From Pseudoxanthomonas japonensis (GTDB lineage Bacteria; Pseudomonadota; Gammaproteobacteria; Xanthomonadales; Xanthomonadaceae): a stretch of 64,000 bases of DNA. This document shows, piece after piece, positions 35,651 through 45,971 of the stretch. Below the pieces are notes generated by a model. The model worked only from the letters and a program-made list of their open reading frames with translations. It did not search any database and was not told the DNA's origin. A program made the translations under genes and the position numbers. The stretch's first letter is position 1. Each line of letters starts with the position of its first letter. Location: the NCBI RefSeq assembly GCF_010093445.1, contig NZ_PDWW01000018.1, positions 1 through 64,000 of the forward strand, written 5' to 3'.

Positions 35651-36720
35651 CGCCAATCCTTTTCATCGACCGCGACGGCACCCTGATCGAGGAGCCCGAA
35701 GACTTCCAGATCGATGCCTACGAGAAGGTGCGCTTTGTCGCCGGTGTCATCCCGGCGCTGCTGAAGCTGCGCGATGCGGGCTACCAGTTCGTCATCGTCA
35801 GCAACCAGGACGGACTGGGCAGCGAGCAGTACCCGCGCGCCAGTTTCGATGGCCCGCAGGCACTGATGATGCAGGTGTTCGAAAGCCAGGGCATCCGCTT
35901 CCGCGACGTCCTGATCGACGAAAGCTGGCCGCACGAGAACAAGCCCACGCGCAAGCCCGGCATCGGCCTGATGGTGCCGTACCTGCAGGACCGCAGCATC
36001 GACTGGGCGCGCTCGGGCATGGTCGGCGACCGGCCGACCGACATCCAGTTCGCCGACAACCTGAAGATCCGCGGCTTCCAGCTGAAGACCGCGCAGTTCG
36101 GCGGCGAGTGGGACTGGGTCGGCATCGCGCACGAACTGGCCGATGCGCCGCGCCGTGCCGTGGTCCAGCGCGATACGAAGGAAACGAAGATCCGCGTCGA
36201 GGTGGACCTCGACCGCGTGGCCGAACCGGTCGCGAAGACCGGCCTGCCATTCTTCGACCACATGCTGGAACAGATCGGCAAGCACGGCGGCTTCGCGCTG
36301 GACGTGCGCGCCGATGGCGACCTGCATATCGATGAACACCACACGGTCGAGGACACCGGCCTCGCCTTGGGGCAGGCGCTGAAAGAGGCGCTGGGCGACA
36401 AGCGCGGCATCGGCCGCTATGGCTTCACCCTGCCGATGGACGAGACGCTGGCCAGCGCTGCGCTCGACTTCAGTGGTCGGCCGTACTTCGTCTTCAACGG
36501 CGAATTCAAGCGCGAGCGGGTCGGCGACCTGCCGACCGAACTGGTGCCGCACTTCTTCCGCTCGCTCTGCGACGCGTCCGGCCTGAATCTCAACCTGAAG
36601 GTGGAAGGCGACAACGACCATCACAAGGTCGAGGCCAGCTTCAAGGCACTGGCGCGTGCATTGCGCCAGGCGGTGAAGCGCGAAGGCGCCGAACTTCCGA
36701 CGACCAAAGGTGCGCTCTGA
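35647..36720 (+). CDS. hisB: histidinol-phosphatase / imidazoleglycerol-phosphate dehydratase
   Basis: A 357-residue bifunctional enzyme as in E. coli. The N-terminal HAD phosphatase (about 1-165) starts [12 protein letters not shown] and contains [13 protein letters not shown] and [14 protein letters not shown]. The C-terminal dehydratase (about 168-357) has the two manganese-binding motifs [15 protein letters not shown] / [10 protein letters not shown] and [10 protein letters not shown] / DNDHHKVEA. It catalyses steps 6 and 8 of histidine synthesis. It overlaps hisC by 4 bp and hisH by 1 bp. Confidence 0.96.
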   Translation: MTPILFIDRDGTLIEEPEDFQIDAYEKVRFVAGVIPALLKLRDAGYQFVIVSNQDGLGSEQYPRASFDGPQALMMQVFESQGIRFRDVLIDESWPHENKPTRKPGIGLMVPYLQDRSIDWARSGMVGDRPTDIQFADNLKIRGFQLKTAQFGGEWDWVGIAHELADAPRRAVVQRDTKETKIRVEVDLDRVAEPVAKTGLPFFDHMLEQIGKHGGFALDVRADGDLHIDEHHTVEDTGLALGQALKEALGDKRGIGRYGFTLPMDETLASAALDFSGRPYFVFNGEFKRERVGDLPTELVPHFFRSLCDASGLNLNLKVEGDNDHHKVEASFKALARALRQAVKREGAELPTTKGAL

Positions 36721-37319
36721 TGAAGGTCGTGCTGGTCGACGCCGGTGGCTCCAACATCGGGTCGGTGCGCTACGCCCTGCAGCGCCTGGGAGTGGACGCG
36801 GAACTGACGGGCGATGCACAGGCGATCCGCGATGCGGACCGGGTGATCCTGCCCGGCGTCGGCGCAGCGGCGGTCTGCATGGCGCGGTTGAAGGAGCTGG
36901 GACTGGTCGACGTGTTGCGCACGCTCGACACGCCGCTGCTCGGTGTCTGCGTGGGCGTGCAACTGCTGTTCGCGCACTCCGAAGAGGATGACACACCCTG
37001 CCTCGGCCTGTTGCCGGGACAGGTGCGCAAGCTGGCAGTGTCCACCGGCATCCGCGTGCCGCACATGGGCTGGAACACGCTGCAGCGCACCCGTGATGCT
37101 TCATTGCTGGACGGCATCGCCGACGGCGATCACGCCTACTTCGTCCACAGCTATGCGGCACCGGTCGACGACGACTGCCTGTGCAGCAGCGACCACGGCC
37201 AGCGCTTCGCCGCGGTGGTGCAGCGTGGCAACGTGGCCGGTGCGCAGTTCCACCCGGAACGTTCGGGTGCGGTGGGCGCGCGATTGTTGAAGAACTTCAT
37301 CGAGTACGGACTGCAATGA
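36720..37319 (+). CDS. hisH: imidazole glycerol phosphate synthase, glutaminase subunit
   Basis: A class I glutamine amidotransferase that feeds ammonia to HisF. The 199-residue protein has [24 protein letters not shown], the nucleophile Cys in [11 protein letters not shown], and the His-Glu pair in [10 protein letters not shown]. The PHMGWN and YFVHSY segments are conserved. It overlaps hisB and hisA starts, as in other his operons. Confidence 0.95.
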   Translation: MKVVLVDAGGSNIGSVRYALQRLGVDAELTGDAQAIRDADRVILPGVGAAAVCMARLKELGLVDVLRTLDTPLLGVCVGVQLLFAHSEEDDTPCLGLLPGQVRKLAVSTGIRVPHMGWNTLQRTRDASLLDGIADGDHAYFVHSYAAPVDDDCLCSSDHGQRFAAVVQRGNVAGAQFHPERSGAVGARLLKNFIEYGLQ

Positions 37320-38053
37320 CCGGTTTCACCGTGTATCCCGCCATCGACGTGCGCGACGGCCGCGTCGTGCGCCTGGCGCAGGGCGACTATGCGCGCGAGA
37401 CGCGCTACGAAGGCACGCCGCTCGAGGTCGCATCGCGCTATGCCGAACAGGGCGCGGATTGGCTGCACCTGGTCGATCTGGACGCCGCCCGTGCCGGCGG
37501 CTATACGCTGGCGCCGCTGCTGGGCGAGATCGCGCGGCACACGCGGCTGAAGGTGCAGACCGGCGGTGGCGTCCGTCAGCGCGACGACGTGGCCCGCATC
37601 CTCGATGCGGGCGCCGACCGCGTGGTGATTGGTTCGCTGGCGGTCCGCGAGCCGGAGACCGTGCTGGCCTGGCTGGCCGAATTCGGCAGCGAGCGCATCA
37701 CCGTGGCGCTGGATTCGCGCCGCGACCGCGACGGCATCTGGCGCTTGCCCGTGCATGGCTGGACCGAAACGGCATCGGAAACGCTGGACGAACTCGCGCT
37801 GCGCTACGCCGACGCCGGCCTGCACCACCTGCTGTGCACCGATATTGCACGCGACGGCATGCTGACCGGCTCGAACCTGGCGCTCTACGCCTACCTGCAC
37901 GATACCGTGCCGTCGCTGGCAGTGCAGGCATCGGGGGGCGTCAGCGCAGTAGCCGACGTGGTGGGCGCACGTGACGCCGGATGCGCCGGCATCGTGCTCG
38001 GGCGCGCCTTGCTGGAAGGACGCTTCACGCTGCCGGAGGCGCTGGCATGCTGA
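37316..38053 (+). CDS. hisA: ProFAR isomerase (phosphoribosylformimino-AICAR-P isomerase)
   Basis: A (beta/alpha)8 barrel of 245 residues catalysing the Amadori rearrangement of Pro[17 protein letters not shown] holds the catalytic Asp, [15 protein letters not shown] and DRVVIGS give phosphate-binding sites, [15 protein letters not shown] holds the second catalytic Asp, and [12 protein letters not shown] the other phosphate loop. It starts at ATG 37316, overlapping hisH, and overlaps hisF by 7 bp. Confidence 0.95.
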   Translation: MTGFTVYPAIDVRDGRVVRLAQGDYARETRYEGTPLEVASRYAEQGADWLHLVDLDAARAGGYTLAPLLGEIARHTRLKVQTGGGVRQRDDVARILDAGADRVVIGSLAVREPETVLAWLAEFGSERITVALDSRRDRDGIWRLPVHGWTETASETLDELALRYADAGLHHLLCTDIARDGMLTGSNLALYAYLHDTVPSLAVQASGGVSAVADVVGARDAGCAGIVLGRALLEGRFTLPEALAC

Positions 38054-38823
38054 GCCGGCGCATCATCCCGTGCCTGGACGTGCGCGAAGGACGCGTGGTC
38101 AAGGGCGTGAAGTTCCGCGACCACGTGGACATGGGCGACATCGCCGACCTGGCGCTGCGGTACCGCGACGAGGGCGCGGACGAACTGGTGTTCTACGACA
38201 TCAGCGCCAGTCCCGAAGGACGTTCGGTGGACTACGCCTGGATCGAGCGGGTTTCGCGCCTGCTCGACATCCCGTTCTGCGTCGCCGGCGGCATCCGCAG
38301 TGTCGAGACGGCGCGGCGCGTGCTTTACAGTGGCGCCGACAAGGTGTCGGTGAATACGCCGGCGCTGGAACGCCCCGCGCTGATCGGCGAACTGGCCGAG
38401 GCCTTCGGCGTGCAATGCGTGGTGGTCGGCGTCGATTCGATCCTCGAGGCGGACGGTGAGTGGCGCGTACGCCGCTACACCGGCGACCCGTCGAAGATGC
38501 AGGGCGCGGGGCTGAGGACACTGGACTGGGTGGTGCAGGCGCAGCGGCTGGGTGCGGGCGAGATCGTGTTGAATTGCATGGACCAGGATGGCGTGCGCCG
38601 CGGCTACGATCTGTCGCAGCTCAAGGCGGTTCGTGCCGTGTGCGAGGTGCCGTTGATCGCGTCCGGCGGCGCGGGCGAGGTGGAGCATTTCGCGGACGTG
38701 TTCGCGCAGACGGACGTGGACGGCGCGCTCGCGGCCAGCGTGTTCCACAGCGGACACATCAGGATTCCCGCGCTGAAGCGCGCATTGGCAGAGCAGGGCA
38801 TCGAGGTGCGACGTGGCGAATGA
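38047..38823 (+). CDS. hisF: imidazole glycerol phosphate synthase, cyclase subunit
   Basis: A 258-residue barrel paralogous to HisA that forms imidazole glycerol phosphate and [25 protein letters not shown] holds catalytic Asp11, [11 protein letters not shown] and DKVSVNT are phosphate and substrate sites, [13 protein letters not shown] holds the second catalytic Asp, and [11 protein letters not shown] the last phosphate loop. It overlaps hisA by 7 bp and hisIE by 11 bp. Confidence 0.96.
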   Translation: MLSRRIIPCLDVREGRVVKGVKFRDHVDMGDIADLALRYRDEGADELVFYDISASPEGRSVDYAWIERVSRLLDIPFCVAGGIRSVETARRVLYSGADKVSVNTPALERPALIGELAEAFGVQCVVVGVDSILEADGEWRVRRYTGDPSKMQGAGLRTLDWVVQAQRLGAGEIVLNCMDQDGVRRGYDLSQLKAVRAVCEVPLIASGGAGEVEHFADVFAQTDVDGALAASVFHSGHIRIPALKRALAEQGIEVRRGE

Positions 38824-39436
38824 CAACGGATCGTCCGGTTTCGATCCGGGCCGGCTTGACTGGGGCAAGGGCGATGGCCTGCTGCCTGTCGTGGTGCAGG
38901 ACGCGTCGAACCTGCGCGTGCTGATGCTGGGCTACATGAACCGTGAAGCGCTGGAAGCCACGCTCGCCAGCCGGCGCGTGACGTTCTTCAGCCGCAGCAA
39001 GCAGCGCCTGTGGACCAAGGGCGAAAGCTCGGGCCATGTGCTGGACCTGGTGTCGGTCGATGCCGACTGCGACGACGACACGCTGCTGGTGCTGGCGCAC
39101 CCGCAAGGACCCACCTGCCATCTGCAGCGCGCCAGTTGCTTCCCGTCTGCGCCTTCGGCGTTCCTGTCGGACCTGGACGCGCTGGTCGCGCGGCGCGAGC
39201 GCGAGCGACCTGCGGACAGCTATACGACGCGCCTGTTCGAATCCGGCACACGCCGCATCGCGCAGAAGGTGGGCGAAGAGGGTGTCGAGACCGCGCTGGC
39301 GGCGGTCGCGCAGGACGAAACCGCCCTGCTCGGCGAGAGCGCCGACCTGCTGTACCACCTGACCGTCCTGCTGCGCGCGCGCGGCCTGTCGCTGGCCGAT
39401 GCGGTCGACGTGCTGCGCGAGCGACACGGAGCCTGA
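38813..39436 (+). CDS. hisIE: phosphoribosyl-AMP cyclohydrolase / phosphoribosyl-ATP pyrophosphatase
   Basis: A 207-residue fusion for steps 2 and 3. The cyclohydrolase half (about 10-118) has [32 protein letters not shown] and zinc-binding [10 protein letters not shown] plus GPTCH. The pyrophosphatase half (about 122-207) has [29 protein letters not shown] with the MazG-like acidic residues. It starts at GTG inside the hisF end. It is the last gene of the operon. Confidence 0.95.
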   Translation: MANDNGSSGFDPGRLDWGKGDGLLPVVVQDASNLRVLMLGYMNREALEATLASRRVTFFSRSKQRLWTKGESSGHVLDLVSVDADCDDDTLLVLAHPQGPTCHLQRASCFPSAPSAFLSDLDALVARRERERPADSYTTRLFESGTRRIAQKVGEEGVETALAAVAQDETALLGESADLLYHLTVLLRARGLSLADAVDVLRERHGA

Positions 39437-39455
39437 AGCGTTCCCGGTAGAGGGC

Positions 39456-39477
39456 GTGGGAGCGACGTAAGTCGCGA
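39456..39477. repeat. family A repeat, single copy
   Basis: GTGGGAGCGACGTAAGTCGCGA appears 19 bp after hisIE without a recognisable inverted partner nearby, unlike the other four loci. Confidence 0.85.
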
Positions 39478-39597
39478 GCTTCTTCGTGGGGCCGTCTGGC
39501 ATCCTCATCGCGGGCGATCACCGTCGCGGTTCCTGTCGCACCTACAAGGAAACCGCCCCTGCGCCATAATCCGCCGGTCGCCCCCGCTGGAGTCGCC

Positions 39598-41181
39598 GTG
39601 CGCGCTTCGCTGACCGTCTTGCTGCTGGCCTGCCTGGCCGTCCCCGCCCATGCGCTGCCGCCGCCCTGCAGCAGCGGCTTTGTCTTCGAGGACCGCAACG
39701 GCAACGGCGTGCGCGATGCCGGCGAACCCGGCATCCCCGGCATCAAGGTCTCCGACGGCGTGCAACTGGTCACCACCAGCGCGGACGGCGGGTACGACGT
39801 GCCGTACGAGGACGGTCGCACGCTGTTCGTCGTCAAGCCGGCCGGCTACGACGTGTCGGTGCGGCCGGACGGCATGCCGGATTTCTGGCACAACCGGCAG
39901 TACCACAAGGGCCCGGCGCTGAAGTACGGCGGCACTCCGCAACGCCAACCGGGCTGCAGGCATTTCGGCCTGCGTCCGCGTGGCGAAGCGACAACTGCCG
40001 GTGAATTCGAGGCCCTCTTGCTGGCCGACAGCCAGACCGCCTCGGTGCAGGACGTGGACTACTACTGGCGCGACATCGTGCAACCGCTGGTGGGCAAGCA
40101 CGGCGCGTCGCTGGGGCTGACGCTGGGCGACATCGTCAACGACGACCTGGCGCTGTATCCCGAGATGCTGCGCACGACGATGAGCCTGCAGGTGCCGTGG
40201 CTGTTCATTCCCGGCAACCATGACCTCGATTTCGATGCCGCCAGCGACGCGGATTCGCTGCGTACGTTCCGCCACCACCTGGGGCCGGACACGTTTGCAT
40301 GGGAAGAGGACGCGGTGACCTTCATCGGGCTGGACGACATCATCTACCGGCCGGGCGAGTCGCCGTCCTACCTGGGCGGACTGCGCGAGGATCAGTTCGC
40401 CTTCCTGCAGGCGTACCTGCCGACCGTGCGCAGGGATCGCCTGCTGGTGATCGGCGTGCATATCCCGTTCTTCGAGGAGGGCGCGCGTGGGTTCCGCGCG
40501 GCGGATCGCGAGCGGCTGTTCGCGCTGCTGAGGGATTTTCCGCACGTGCTGCTGCTCAGTGGGCATACCCACACGCAGCGTCACTGGTACCACGATGCCG
40601 CCACCGGCTGGCACGGCACGCAGCCGCTGCACGAGTACAACGTCGGCGCGGCCTGTGGTGCGTACTGGTCGGGCGTCAAGGATGCGGCGGGTATTCCGGA
40701 CAGCACCATGGCCGACGGCACGCCGAATGGCCATGCGCGCTTGCGCGTGCGGAAGGGCGGCGAGTACACGCTGTCGTGGCATGCGGCGCGCGCGAAGGAC
40801 GACAGCGGCATTGGCCTGCATGCACCGAACGTCCTCCGCAAGGGGGCGTACCCGGCCTGGGGCGTCTACGCGAACGTCTACATGGGCGAGGCGGACACGC
40901 GGGTGGAGTACCGGGTCGACGGCGGCGAGTGGAAGGCGATGAAGCGCGTCGAGCAGCCCGATCCATCGCTGCTGGTGGAGAACATGCGCGACGACCTGGC
41001 CGACGCACTGCGTGGCTACGACCGCTCCCCCGAAGCCGAACCGTCGCATCACCTGTGGCGCGGCGCACTGCCCACCGATCTTGCCGAGGGCGAGCATCGC
41101 GTGGAGGTCCGTGCCTTCGACCGCTGGCGCGGCGAGACCACCGCCCACACGAGCTACCGTCTGCAGACCGCCACACCCTGA
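39598..41181 (+). CDS. exported calcineurin-like phosphoesterase
   Basis: A 527-residue secreted protein, GTG start after CTGGAG. Signal peptide about 1-20 (LTVLLLACLAVPAHA). A beta-sandwich domain follows (about 25-100; GFVFEDRNGNGVRDAGEPGIPGIKVSDG, SdrD-B-like). The metallophosphoesterase domain (about 130-350) has an Asp at ADSQ, TLGDIVND, PGNHDLDF and SGHTHTQRHW. A C-terminal sandwich domain ends the protein. Substrates of such N/M/C-domain phosphoesterases are unknown; an extracellular phosphomonoester or diester is plausible. It stands alone after the his operon, three bases ahead of the YdeI-like gene. Confidence 0.85.
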   Translation: MRASLTVLLLACLAVPAHALPPPCSSGFVFEDRNGNGVRDAGEPGIPGIKVSDGVQLVTTSADGGYDVPYEDGRTLFVVKPAGYDVSVRPDGMPDFWHNRQYHKGPALKYGGTPQRQPGCRHFGLRPRGEATTAGEFEALLLADSQTASVQDVDYYWRDIVQPLVGKHGASLGLTLGDIVNDDLALYPEMLRTTMSLQVPWLFIPGNHDLDFDAASDADSLRTFRHHLGPDTFAWEEDAVTFIGLDDIIYRPGESPSYLGGLREDQFAFLQAYLPTVRRDRLLVIGVHIPFFEEGARGFRAADRERLFALLRDFPHVLLLSGHTHTQRHWYHDAATGWHGTQPLHEYNVGAACGAYWSGVKDAAGIPDSTMADGTPNGHARLRVRKGGEYTLSWHAARAKDDSGIGLHAPNVLRKGAYPAWGVYANVYMGEADTRVEYRVDGGEWKAMKRVEQPDPSLLVENMRDDLADALRGYDRSPEAEPSHHLWRGALPTDLAEGEHRVEVRAFDRWRGETTAHTSYRLQTATP

Positions 41182-41183
41182 CC

Positions 41184-41759
41184 ATGGCCAGCCCGGACCT
41201 GCCCATCGAGCACTTCGCCGATCCGGCCGCGTGGGAATGCTGGCTGGAACGTCATCCGCAGTCGTCAGGCGTGTGGCTGAAGATCGCCAAGAAGGACACC
41301 GGCATTCCGTCGGTGACGTATCCCGAAGCGCTCGACGTCGCGCTGTGCCATGGCTGGATCGACGGGCAGAAGAAGGGCTTCGACGCGCAGTTCTTCCTGC
41401 AGCGCTTTACGCCGCGTCGCGCGCGCAGCACCTGGTCGAAGATCAACGTGGCGAAGATCGACACCTTGAGCGCGGCGGGCCGCATGCGGCCGGCGGGACT
41501 GCGCGAAGTCGAAGCCGCGAAGGCGGACGGACGCTGGGACGCGGCCTACGACGGCGCGAGGTCGATGGACGTGCCGCCCGAGCTGGCGAAGGCGCTGGCC
41601 AGAAACCGCAAGGCCAAGGCGTTCTTCGACACGCTGGACAAGACCAACCGCTATGCCGTGTGCTGGCGCGTGCAGACGGCAGTGAAGCCGGAAACGAAGC
41701 AGGCGCGGGTGGAGAAGCTGGTCGCCATGCTTGCCCGGGGCGAGAAGATCCACGGGTGA
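41184..41759 (+). CDS. YdeI/OmpD-associated family protein
   Basis: A 191-residue protein with the family's front half HFADPAAWECWLERHPQSSGVWLKIAKK and SVTYPEALDVALCHGWIDGQ, then FTPRRARSTWSKINVAKID, and the C-terminal PPELAKALARNRKAKAFFDTL helices. The family is described in some genomes as bacteriocin-protection or OmpD-associated, but its biochemical role is unclear. It starts two bases after the phosphoesterase stop, so the two are probably cotranscribed. Confidence 0.88.
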   Translation: MASPDLPIEHFADPAAWECWLERHPQSSGVWLKIAKKDTGIPSVTYPEALDVALCHGWIDGQKKGFDAQFFLQRFTPRRARSTWSKINVAKIDTLSAAGRMRPAGLREVEAAKADGRWDAAYDGARSMDVPPELAKALARNRKAKAFFDTLDKTNRYAVCWRVQTAVKPETKQARVEKLVAMLARGEKIHG

Positions 41760-41851
41760 GGGGCTGCCGACAGGCGGTGGCCTGGCCGGTCCCGGTGCGT
41801 TTCAGCGTGGGGTAGCATGATGCCGTCAGGGGGCGGCGACAGGGGGTTTCG

Positions 41852-42721
41852 ATGTTCCAGTGTTTTGATTCCGGTTTGCCCGTGGGCAAGCTGGACCGCG
41901 TTCCGTTCACCTTCAAGCATCGCCTGCTGGACCATCCGGCGCTGACCATGGAGGGACTGGCCGAGTCGCTGCCGCAGTTGTCCCCGGAGTGCATCACCTA
42001 CTCCAAGGGCCTGTCCGACCTGTCGATCAACTTCGACCGCGCGCATCTCGAGCACGGCAATGGCCTCAGCCTGCGCGAGACCATCGAGACGATACGCACC
42101 TCCAACTCGTACATCGCGGTGCGCGACCCGGTAGCGCACCCGGCGTTCCGCGACCTGTACGAGTCCCTGCGCGCCGAGATGACGGAACTGCAGCGCCAGA
42201 GCGGCAACTCGCAGGCGATCCACGAACCGCGCATGTGGCTGTTCATCGCATCGCCCAATGCAATGACGCCGTTCCACTTCGACCGCTATTCGAACGTGCT
42301 CATGCAGATCCGCGGCAGCAAGGAAGTGGCCGTATTCCCGAACTTCCGGCCCGACATCGTGCCGGTGGACATCTGCGAGGCCTACATGGACCGCAAGGAA
42401 GTGCAGGCACCCTGGCACCCGGACCTGGACGCGCATGCGATCAAGTTCGATTTCCGGCCGGGCGATACGCTGCATATTCCCTACACCTCCGGCCACTACG
42501 TGAAGAACGGACCGGAGGATGTGTCGATCTCGCTGTCGTTCTTCTTCCAGACCGACGAAACGCTGCGCTGGACGCGGGCGATGCAGTTCAACCATCGCGT
42601 CCGCAAGCGCGTGCAGCGCTTCGGCGTGACGCCGTCGCCTGTCGGGCATAACCGGTATGTGGACGGCGCAAAGGCCAGGGCGCTGCCGCTGCTGTCGATG
42701 ATGTGGAGGCTGGCCAGCTGA
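41852..42721 (+). CDS. cupin_8 / JmjC-like Fe(II) oxygenase
   Basis: A 289-residue protein with a JmjC-type double-stranded beta-helix. The iron triad appears as MTPFHFDRYSN (HxD) and the distal His in YTSGHYVKNG; RGSKEVAVFPN and DFRPGDTLHIP are typical surrounding strands. The N-terminal ~100 residues (HPALTMEGLAESLPQLSP) are a helical cap often seen in this group. It is likely a 2-oxoglutarate-dependent hydroxylase, substrate unknown. A G-rich ribosome binding site and a terminator at 42746 make it monocistronic. Confidence 0.8.
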   Translation: MFQCFDSGLPVGKLDRVPFTFKHRLLDHPALTMEGLAESLPQLSPECITYSKGLSDLSINFDRAHLEHGNGLSLRETIETIRTSNSYIAVRDPVAHPAFRDLYESLRAEMTELQRQSGNSQAIHEPRMWLFIASPNAMTPFHFDRYSNVLMQIRGSKEVAVFPNFRPDIVPVDICEAYMDRKEVQAPWHPDLDAHAIKFDFRPGDTLHIPYTSGHYVKNGPEDVSISLSFFFQTDETLRWTRAMQFNHRVRKRVQRFGVTPSPVGHNRYVDGAKARALPLLSMMWRLAS

Positions 42722-42745
42722 AACCCCGCAAGCCCTGAAACGCGG

Positions 42746-42768
42746 AACGCCCCTCGTCGAGGGGCGTT
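42746..42768 (+). terminator. rho-independent terminator after the cupin gene
   Basis: AACGCCCCT (42746-42754) pairs with AGGGGCGTT (42759-42767) around CGTCG... followed by a short T-run. It ends the plus-strand unit 25 bp after the stop. Confidence 0.75.
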
Positions 42769-42900
42769 TCCTGTGAGGACCTGGCGGGCGAGCGGAGGCT
42801 GGCGGGCTGGGTTCACATGGCTGGCTGGCGGATGGCTGGCTTGCGACGTGGCGCGCAGTCTAGGCAATCGCGCAACGCCGTGCAGGAACGCGAATCGCTC

Positions 42901-43782
42901 TCACCGCGACGCACGGCTGGCGCGGACGCTCAGCCACGCGCCGGCCAGCAGCAGGACGACCGCCACCGCCTGTATCCAGTGCGCCTCCGCACGGCCCGAT
43001 GCCACCAGCAGCAGGGTGGACAGCAGCGGCGCGAGGTAGGACAGGCTGCCGAGCAGGGCGATGTCGCCGTGCTTGGTGCCGTGGTCCCACAGCCAGAACG
43101 CCGCGCCCACCGGCCCGATGCCCATCAGCAACAGCACGACCCACTGGCCCGCGGTCGGCACGACGGTCTGTTCGCTGAGCAGGTGCGCGACCGTGCCCAG
43201 CACGGCGACCCCCGCACAGCCCACGGTGATGGCCGCGGTGGGCACGTCGGCGTAGCGGCGATTGAGCACCGAATACAGCGACCAGATCAGCGCCGCGCCC
43301 AGTGCCGCGAGATAACCCGGAACGTGGGCGGGTTCGACCTGCAGACCACGGCCGCGGGTGACCAGCAGGACAGCAGCGACCAATCCGAGCGCGGTGCCCA
43401 GCCATTGGCCCGGCCGCACCGCGACGCCGCCGATGAGGCCCGCGAACACCACGATCAGCAGCGGCCACAGGTAGTTCAGCAGGTTGGCTTCCACCGCCGG
43501 CGCGCGTTTCAGCGCGATGAAGTACAGCGCGTGGTAGCCGAACAGCGCGAACGTCGACAGCGCGAGCGCAGGCAGTGGCTGACGCAGCTCACGCCAGCCT
43601 GCGGTGCCGCGCAGCGTGGCGCGGACCAGCCCCAGGACGGCGGCAATGCCGAAGCCGATCGCCAGTACCTGGAATGGCGGCAGGTTGCCGGTCGCCGTCG
43701 TGAGCAGGGCCAACGACGCCCACAGCAGGATCGCGACCAGCCCGACCAGCGTGGCCTGTCGCTGCGCGGCGGCGCCGTTCAC
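42901..43782 (-). CDS. EamA/DMT family exporter, YddG-like
   Basis: A 293-residue protein with ten hydrophobic helices in two EamA repeats. [34 protein letters not shown] in the first and [37 protein letters not shown] in the second match the YddG-type aromatic or neutral amino-acid exporters. It starts at GTG 43782, overlapping the mtnC stop, so it is in the methionine-salvage transcript. Export of a methionine- or aromatic-related metabolite is only inferred. Upstream of it (42769-42900) nothing is coded. Confidence 0.85.
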   Translation of the reverse strand: MNGAAAQRQATLVGLVAILLWASLALLTTATGNLPPFQVLAIGFGIAAVLGLVRATLRGTAGWRELRQPLPALALSTFALFGYHALYFIALKRAPAVEANLLNYLWPLLIVVFAGLIGGVAVRPGQWLGTALGLVAAVLLVTRGRGLQVEPAHVPGYLAALGAALIWSLYSVLNRRYADVPTAAITVGCAGVAVLGTVAHLLSEQTVVPTAGQWVVLLLMGIGPVGAAFWLWDHGTKHGDIALLGSLSYLAPLLSTLLLVASGRAEAHWIQAVAVVLLLAGAWLSVRASRASR

Positions 43783-44483
43783 GCGGTAGGCAGCGGAATG
43801 TCGGCGAAGGACACGACGCGTGCGTGCCCGCGCGATGCGTCGCCGGTCCGCGGCTGCGGGTAGTCGTCGAGCCGGTCCACCAGCTGCGTCTGCAGGCCGG
43901 CCTCGCGCGCAGCGTCCAGTTCCTCGACGACGTCGGACAGGAACAGGATGCGCTCAGGTGCGATGCCGATGCGGTCCGCGATCGTGCGGTAGCTGTCGGC
44001 CTCGCGCTTGCCGCCGATCTCGGTGTCGAACCAGCCGGAGAACAGCGGCGTCAGGTCGCCCGCATCGCTGTGGCCGAAGAACAGCTTCTGTGCCGGCACG
44101 GAGCCGGACGAGTACACGTAGAGCGGATAGCCCTGCGCATGCCAGTCGCGCAGCGCCGGCGCGGCGTCGGGATAGATGTGCGCGGCGAAGTCGGCATCGC
44201 GGTAGCCGGCTTCCCAGATCAGGCCCTGCAGCGCCTTCAGCGCGGTGTGCTTGCGGTCCTGGTCGATCCAGCCCTGCAGCGTCTCGACGATGACGTCGTC
44301 GCTGCAGATGCTGCCGTGTTCCGTGGCCACCACGTCCAGCCAGCGGCGGACGTCCGGTTCCTGCCCGTGCTCGCGCACGAAGCCGGGCAGGGCACGCCGC
44401 GCATACGGGAACAGCACGTCCTTCACGAACGAGATGCTGCTGGTGGTGCCTTCGATGTCGGTGAGGATGGCGGAAACGGGCAT
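43779..44483 (-). CDS. mtnC: acireductone synthase (enolase-phosphatase)
   Basis: MtnC enolises and dephosphorylates diketo-methylthiopentyl phosphate in methionine salvage. The 234-residue HAD protein has motif [23 protein letters not shown], the unusual IEGT variant diagnostic for MtnC, motif [16 protein letters not shown], a Lys in GGKREADSY, and motif [18 protein letters not shown] 44483 gives the proper start; the upstream in-frame extension is not conserved. Confidence 0.95.
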   Translation of the reverse strand: MPVSAILTDIEGTTSSISFVKDVLFPYARRALPGFVREHGQEPDVRRWLDVVATEHGSICSDDVIVETLQGWIDQDRKHTALKALQGLIWEAGYRDADFAAHIYPDAAPALRDWHAQGYPLYVYSSGSVPAQKLFFGHSDAGDLTPLFSGWFDTEIGGKREADSYRTIADRIGIAPERILFLSDVVEELDAAREAGLQTQLVDRLDDYPQPRTGDASRGHARVVSFADIPLPTA

Positions 44484-44562
44484 GGGATTCCTGTAGAGCG
44501 GAGCTCGCTCCGCTGCGCTTGTTCGGACGGTTGTGCAGCCGGGCAAGCCCGGCTCTGGACGG

Positions 44563-45123
44563 TCAATGGCCGTCGGTCAGGCCTTCGTAGCGCGGGAACT
44601 GCTGCGCCAGCGTGGTGCCGGTGAAGTGGCCCACCCAGCCGTCCGGCTCGGTGAAGAAGCGGATGGCGACGAAGCTCGGTTCCGGCCCCATGTCGAACCA
44701 GTGCAGCGTGCTGTCGGGCACGCCGATCAGGTCGTCCTTCACGCACTCGACCTCGTAGACCTTGTCGCCCAGGTGCAGGGTGAACAGGCCCGAGCCGGCC
44801 ACGAAGAAACGCACTTCGTCTTCCTTGTGGTAATGCTCGTCGAGGAACTTGGCGCGCATCGCCTCGCGCTGCGGGTTGTCCGGCGCGATGCTGACCACGT
44901 CGACGGTCTTGAATCCGCGCTCGGCGACCAGCCGGTCGATGTCGGCGCGGTAGGCGTCGATCACGTCCTCCGGCGAAGCACCGGGCGCGATCGCCTTGCT
45001 GGCTTTCCAGCGTTCGAAGGTCACGCCGAGCTTCTTCAGTTCGGTGGCGATGAAGTCGGGGTCGTAACTGGCGAACTCCGGCGTGGCCGGGTCGGATTCG
45101 TTGAAGATGCGCAGGCGGCTCAT
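44563..45123 (-). CDS. mtnD: acireductone dioxygenase
   Basis: MtnD oxidises the acireductone to 2-keto-4-methylthiobutyrate (iron form) or the CO-producing products (nickel form). The 186-residue cupin has metal ligands in [14 protein letters not shown] (two His and a Glu) and the last His in STLHWFDMG. The C-terminal region [21 protein letters not shown] is conserved. It lies between mtnB and mtnC with 79-95 bp gaps, same strand. Confidence 0.95.
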   Translation of the reverse strand: MSRLRIFNESDPATPEFASYDPDFIATELKKLGVTFERWKASKAIAPGASPEDVIDAYRADIDRLVAERGFKTVDVVSIAPDNPQREAMRAKFLDEHYHKEDEVRFFVAGSGLFTLHLGDKVYEVECVKDDLIGVPDSTLHWFDMGPEPSFVAIRFFTEPDGWVGHFTGTTLAQQFPRYEGLTDGH

Positions 45124-45218
45124 GGCGATGGCGTGAGGCGGCGAGGGGGACGCTAGGGTAGCAAACCCGGTCCCTGCGCCCTGTTGCAACATCGGAACGG
45201 CGCGATAACCGCCGGTTA

Positions 45219-45860
45219 TCAGCGCCGGCAGCCGAGCTTGCGCAGCTCCAGTTCCGCGGCGAACAGGAACTCGAACGCCTCCAAGTGGCGGCGTGCTTCG
45301 GCCATCGTGCGGCCCCACGCATACAGGCCGTGGCCGTCGATCAGGTAGCCCCACAGCGGCTGGCTGTCGAGCAGCGCGTCGACCTGCGCGGCCAGCGTGG
45401 GCATGTCCTGGGTGTTGGCGAACACCGGCACGTCAATGGCCATCTCGTGCGTGCTGTTGCCGTGGAAGGCCTTCAGCAGCTCGAAGCCTTCCAGGCGGAC
45501 GTGGCCGGCGCCGGCGAACAGGCGCGACGCCACGGTCTGCACCAGCGAATGGGTGTGGAGCACGCAGCCGATCTCGGGGTAGCGGCGGTACAGCTGCGTG
45601 TGCAGCAGCGTTTCCGCAGACGGGCGATGGTCGCTCCCGACCGCCTTGCCGTCGAAATCCACCACCATGATGTCCCCCTCAACCAGACGCCCCTTGTCGC
45701 GGCCGGAAACGGTGATCGCGGCATGCCGCTCGTCCAGCCGCTGCGAGAAATTGCTGCTGGTGGCCGGCGTCCAGCCCAGCTGCGCCAGTTCGCGCACGTT
45801 GGAAATGATGGACTGCGCGCGGTCGCGCAGCTGGTCGGCGTCGTAGGGCAGGGTGTTCAT
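45219..45860 (-). CDS. mtnB: methylthioribulose-1-phosphate dehydratase
   Basis: A class II aldolase/adducin-fold zinc enzyme of 213 residues. [14 protein letters not shown] and [10 protein letters not shown] bind phosphate, [15 protein letters not shown] holds the catalytic Glu, and VLHTHS plus the later [11 protein letters not shown] give zinc-binding histidines. With MtnD and MtnC it performs the lower half of methionine salvage; MTA deaminase, an upstream step, is encoded at 0.9 kb. The ATG is at 45860. Confidence 0.95.
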   Translation of the reverse strand: MNTLPYDADQLRDRAQSIISNVRELAQLGWTPATSSNFSQRLDERHAAITVSGRDKGRLVEGDIMVVDFDGKAVGSDHRPSAETLLHTQLYRRYPEIGCVLHTHSLVQTVASRLFAGAGHVRLEGFELLKAFHGNSTHEMAIDVPVFANTQDMPTLAAQVDALLDSQPLWGYLIDGHGLYAWGRTMAEARRHLEAFEFLFAAELELRKLGCRR

Positions 45861-45971
45861 GCCGCGCATTCTAGCGGAAGGCCCGCGGCGCCCCTGTCGA
45901 TTGATCCAGCGCAATGCGGCCGCCGGTCGCCGCGCGGAGACTGGCTACTCCCTTCCGCAGGTACCCAGCCG

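Noticed and set aside
45901-45914. TTGAT-CCAG-CGCAA, a possible FNR/Anr box 58 bp before the HiPIP start
   Set aside because: Only the left half-site matches; the right half has CGCAA instead of ATCAA.
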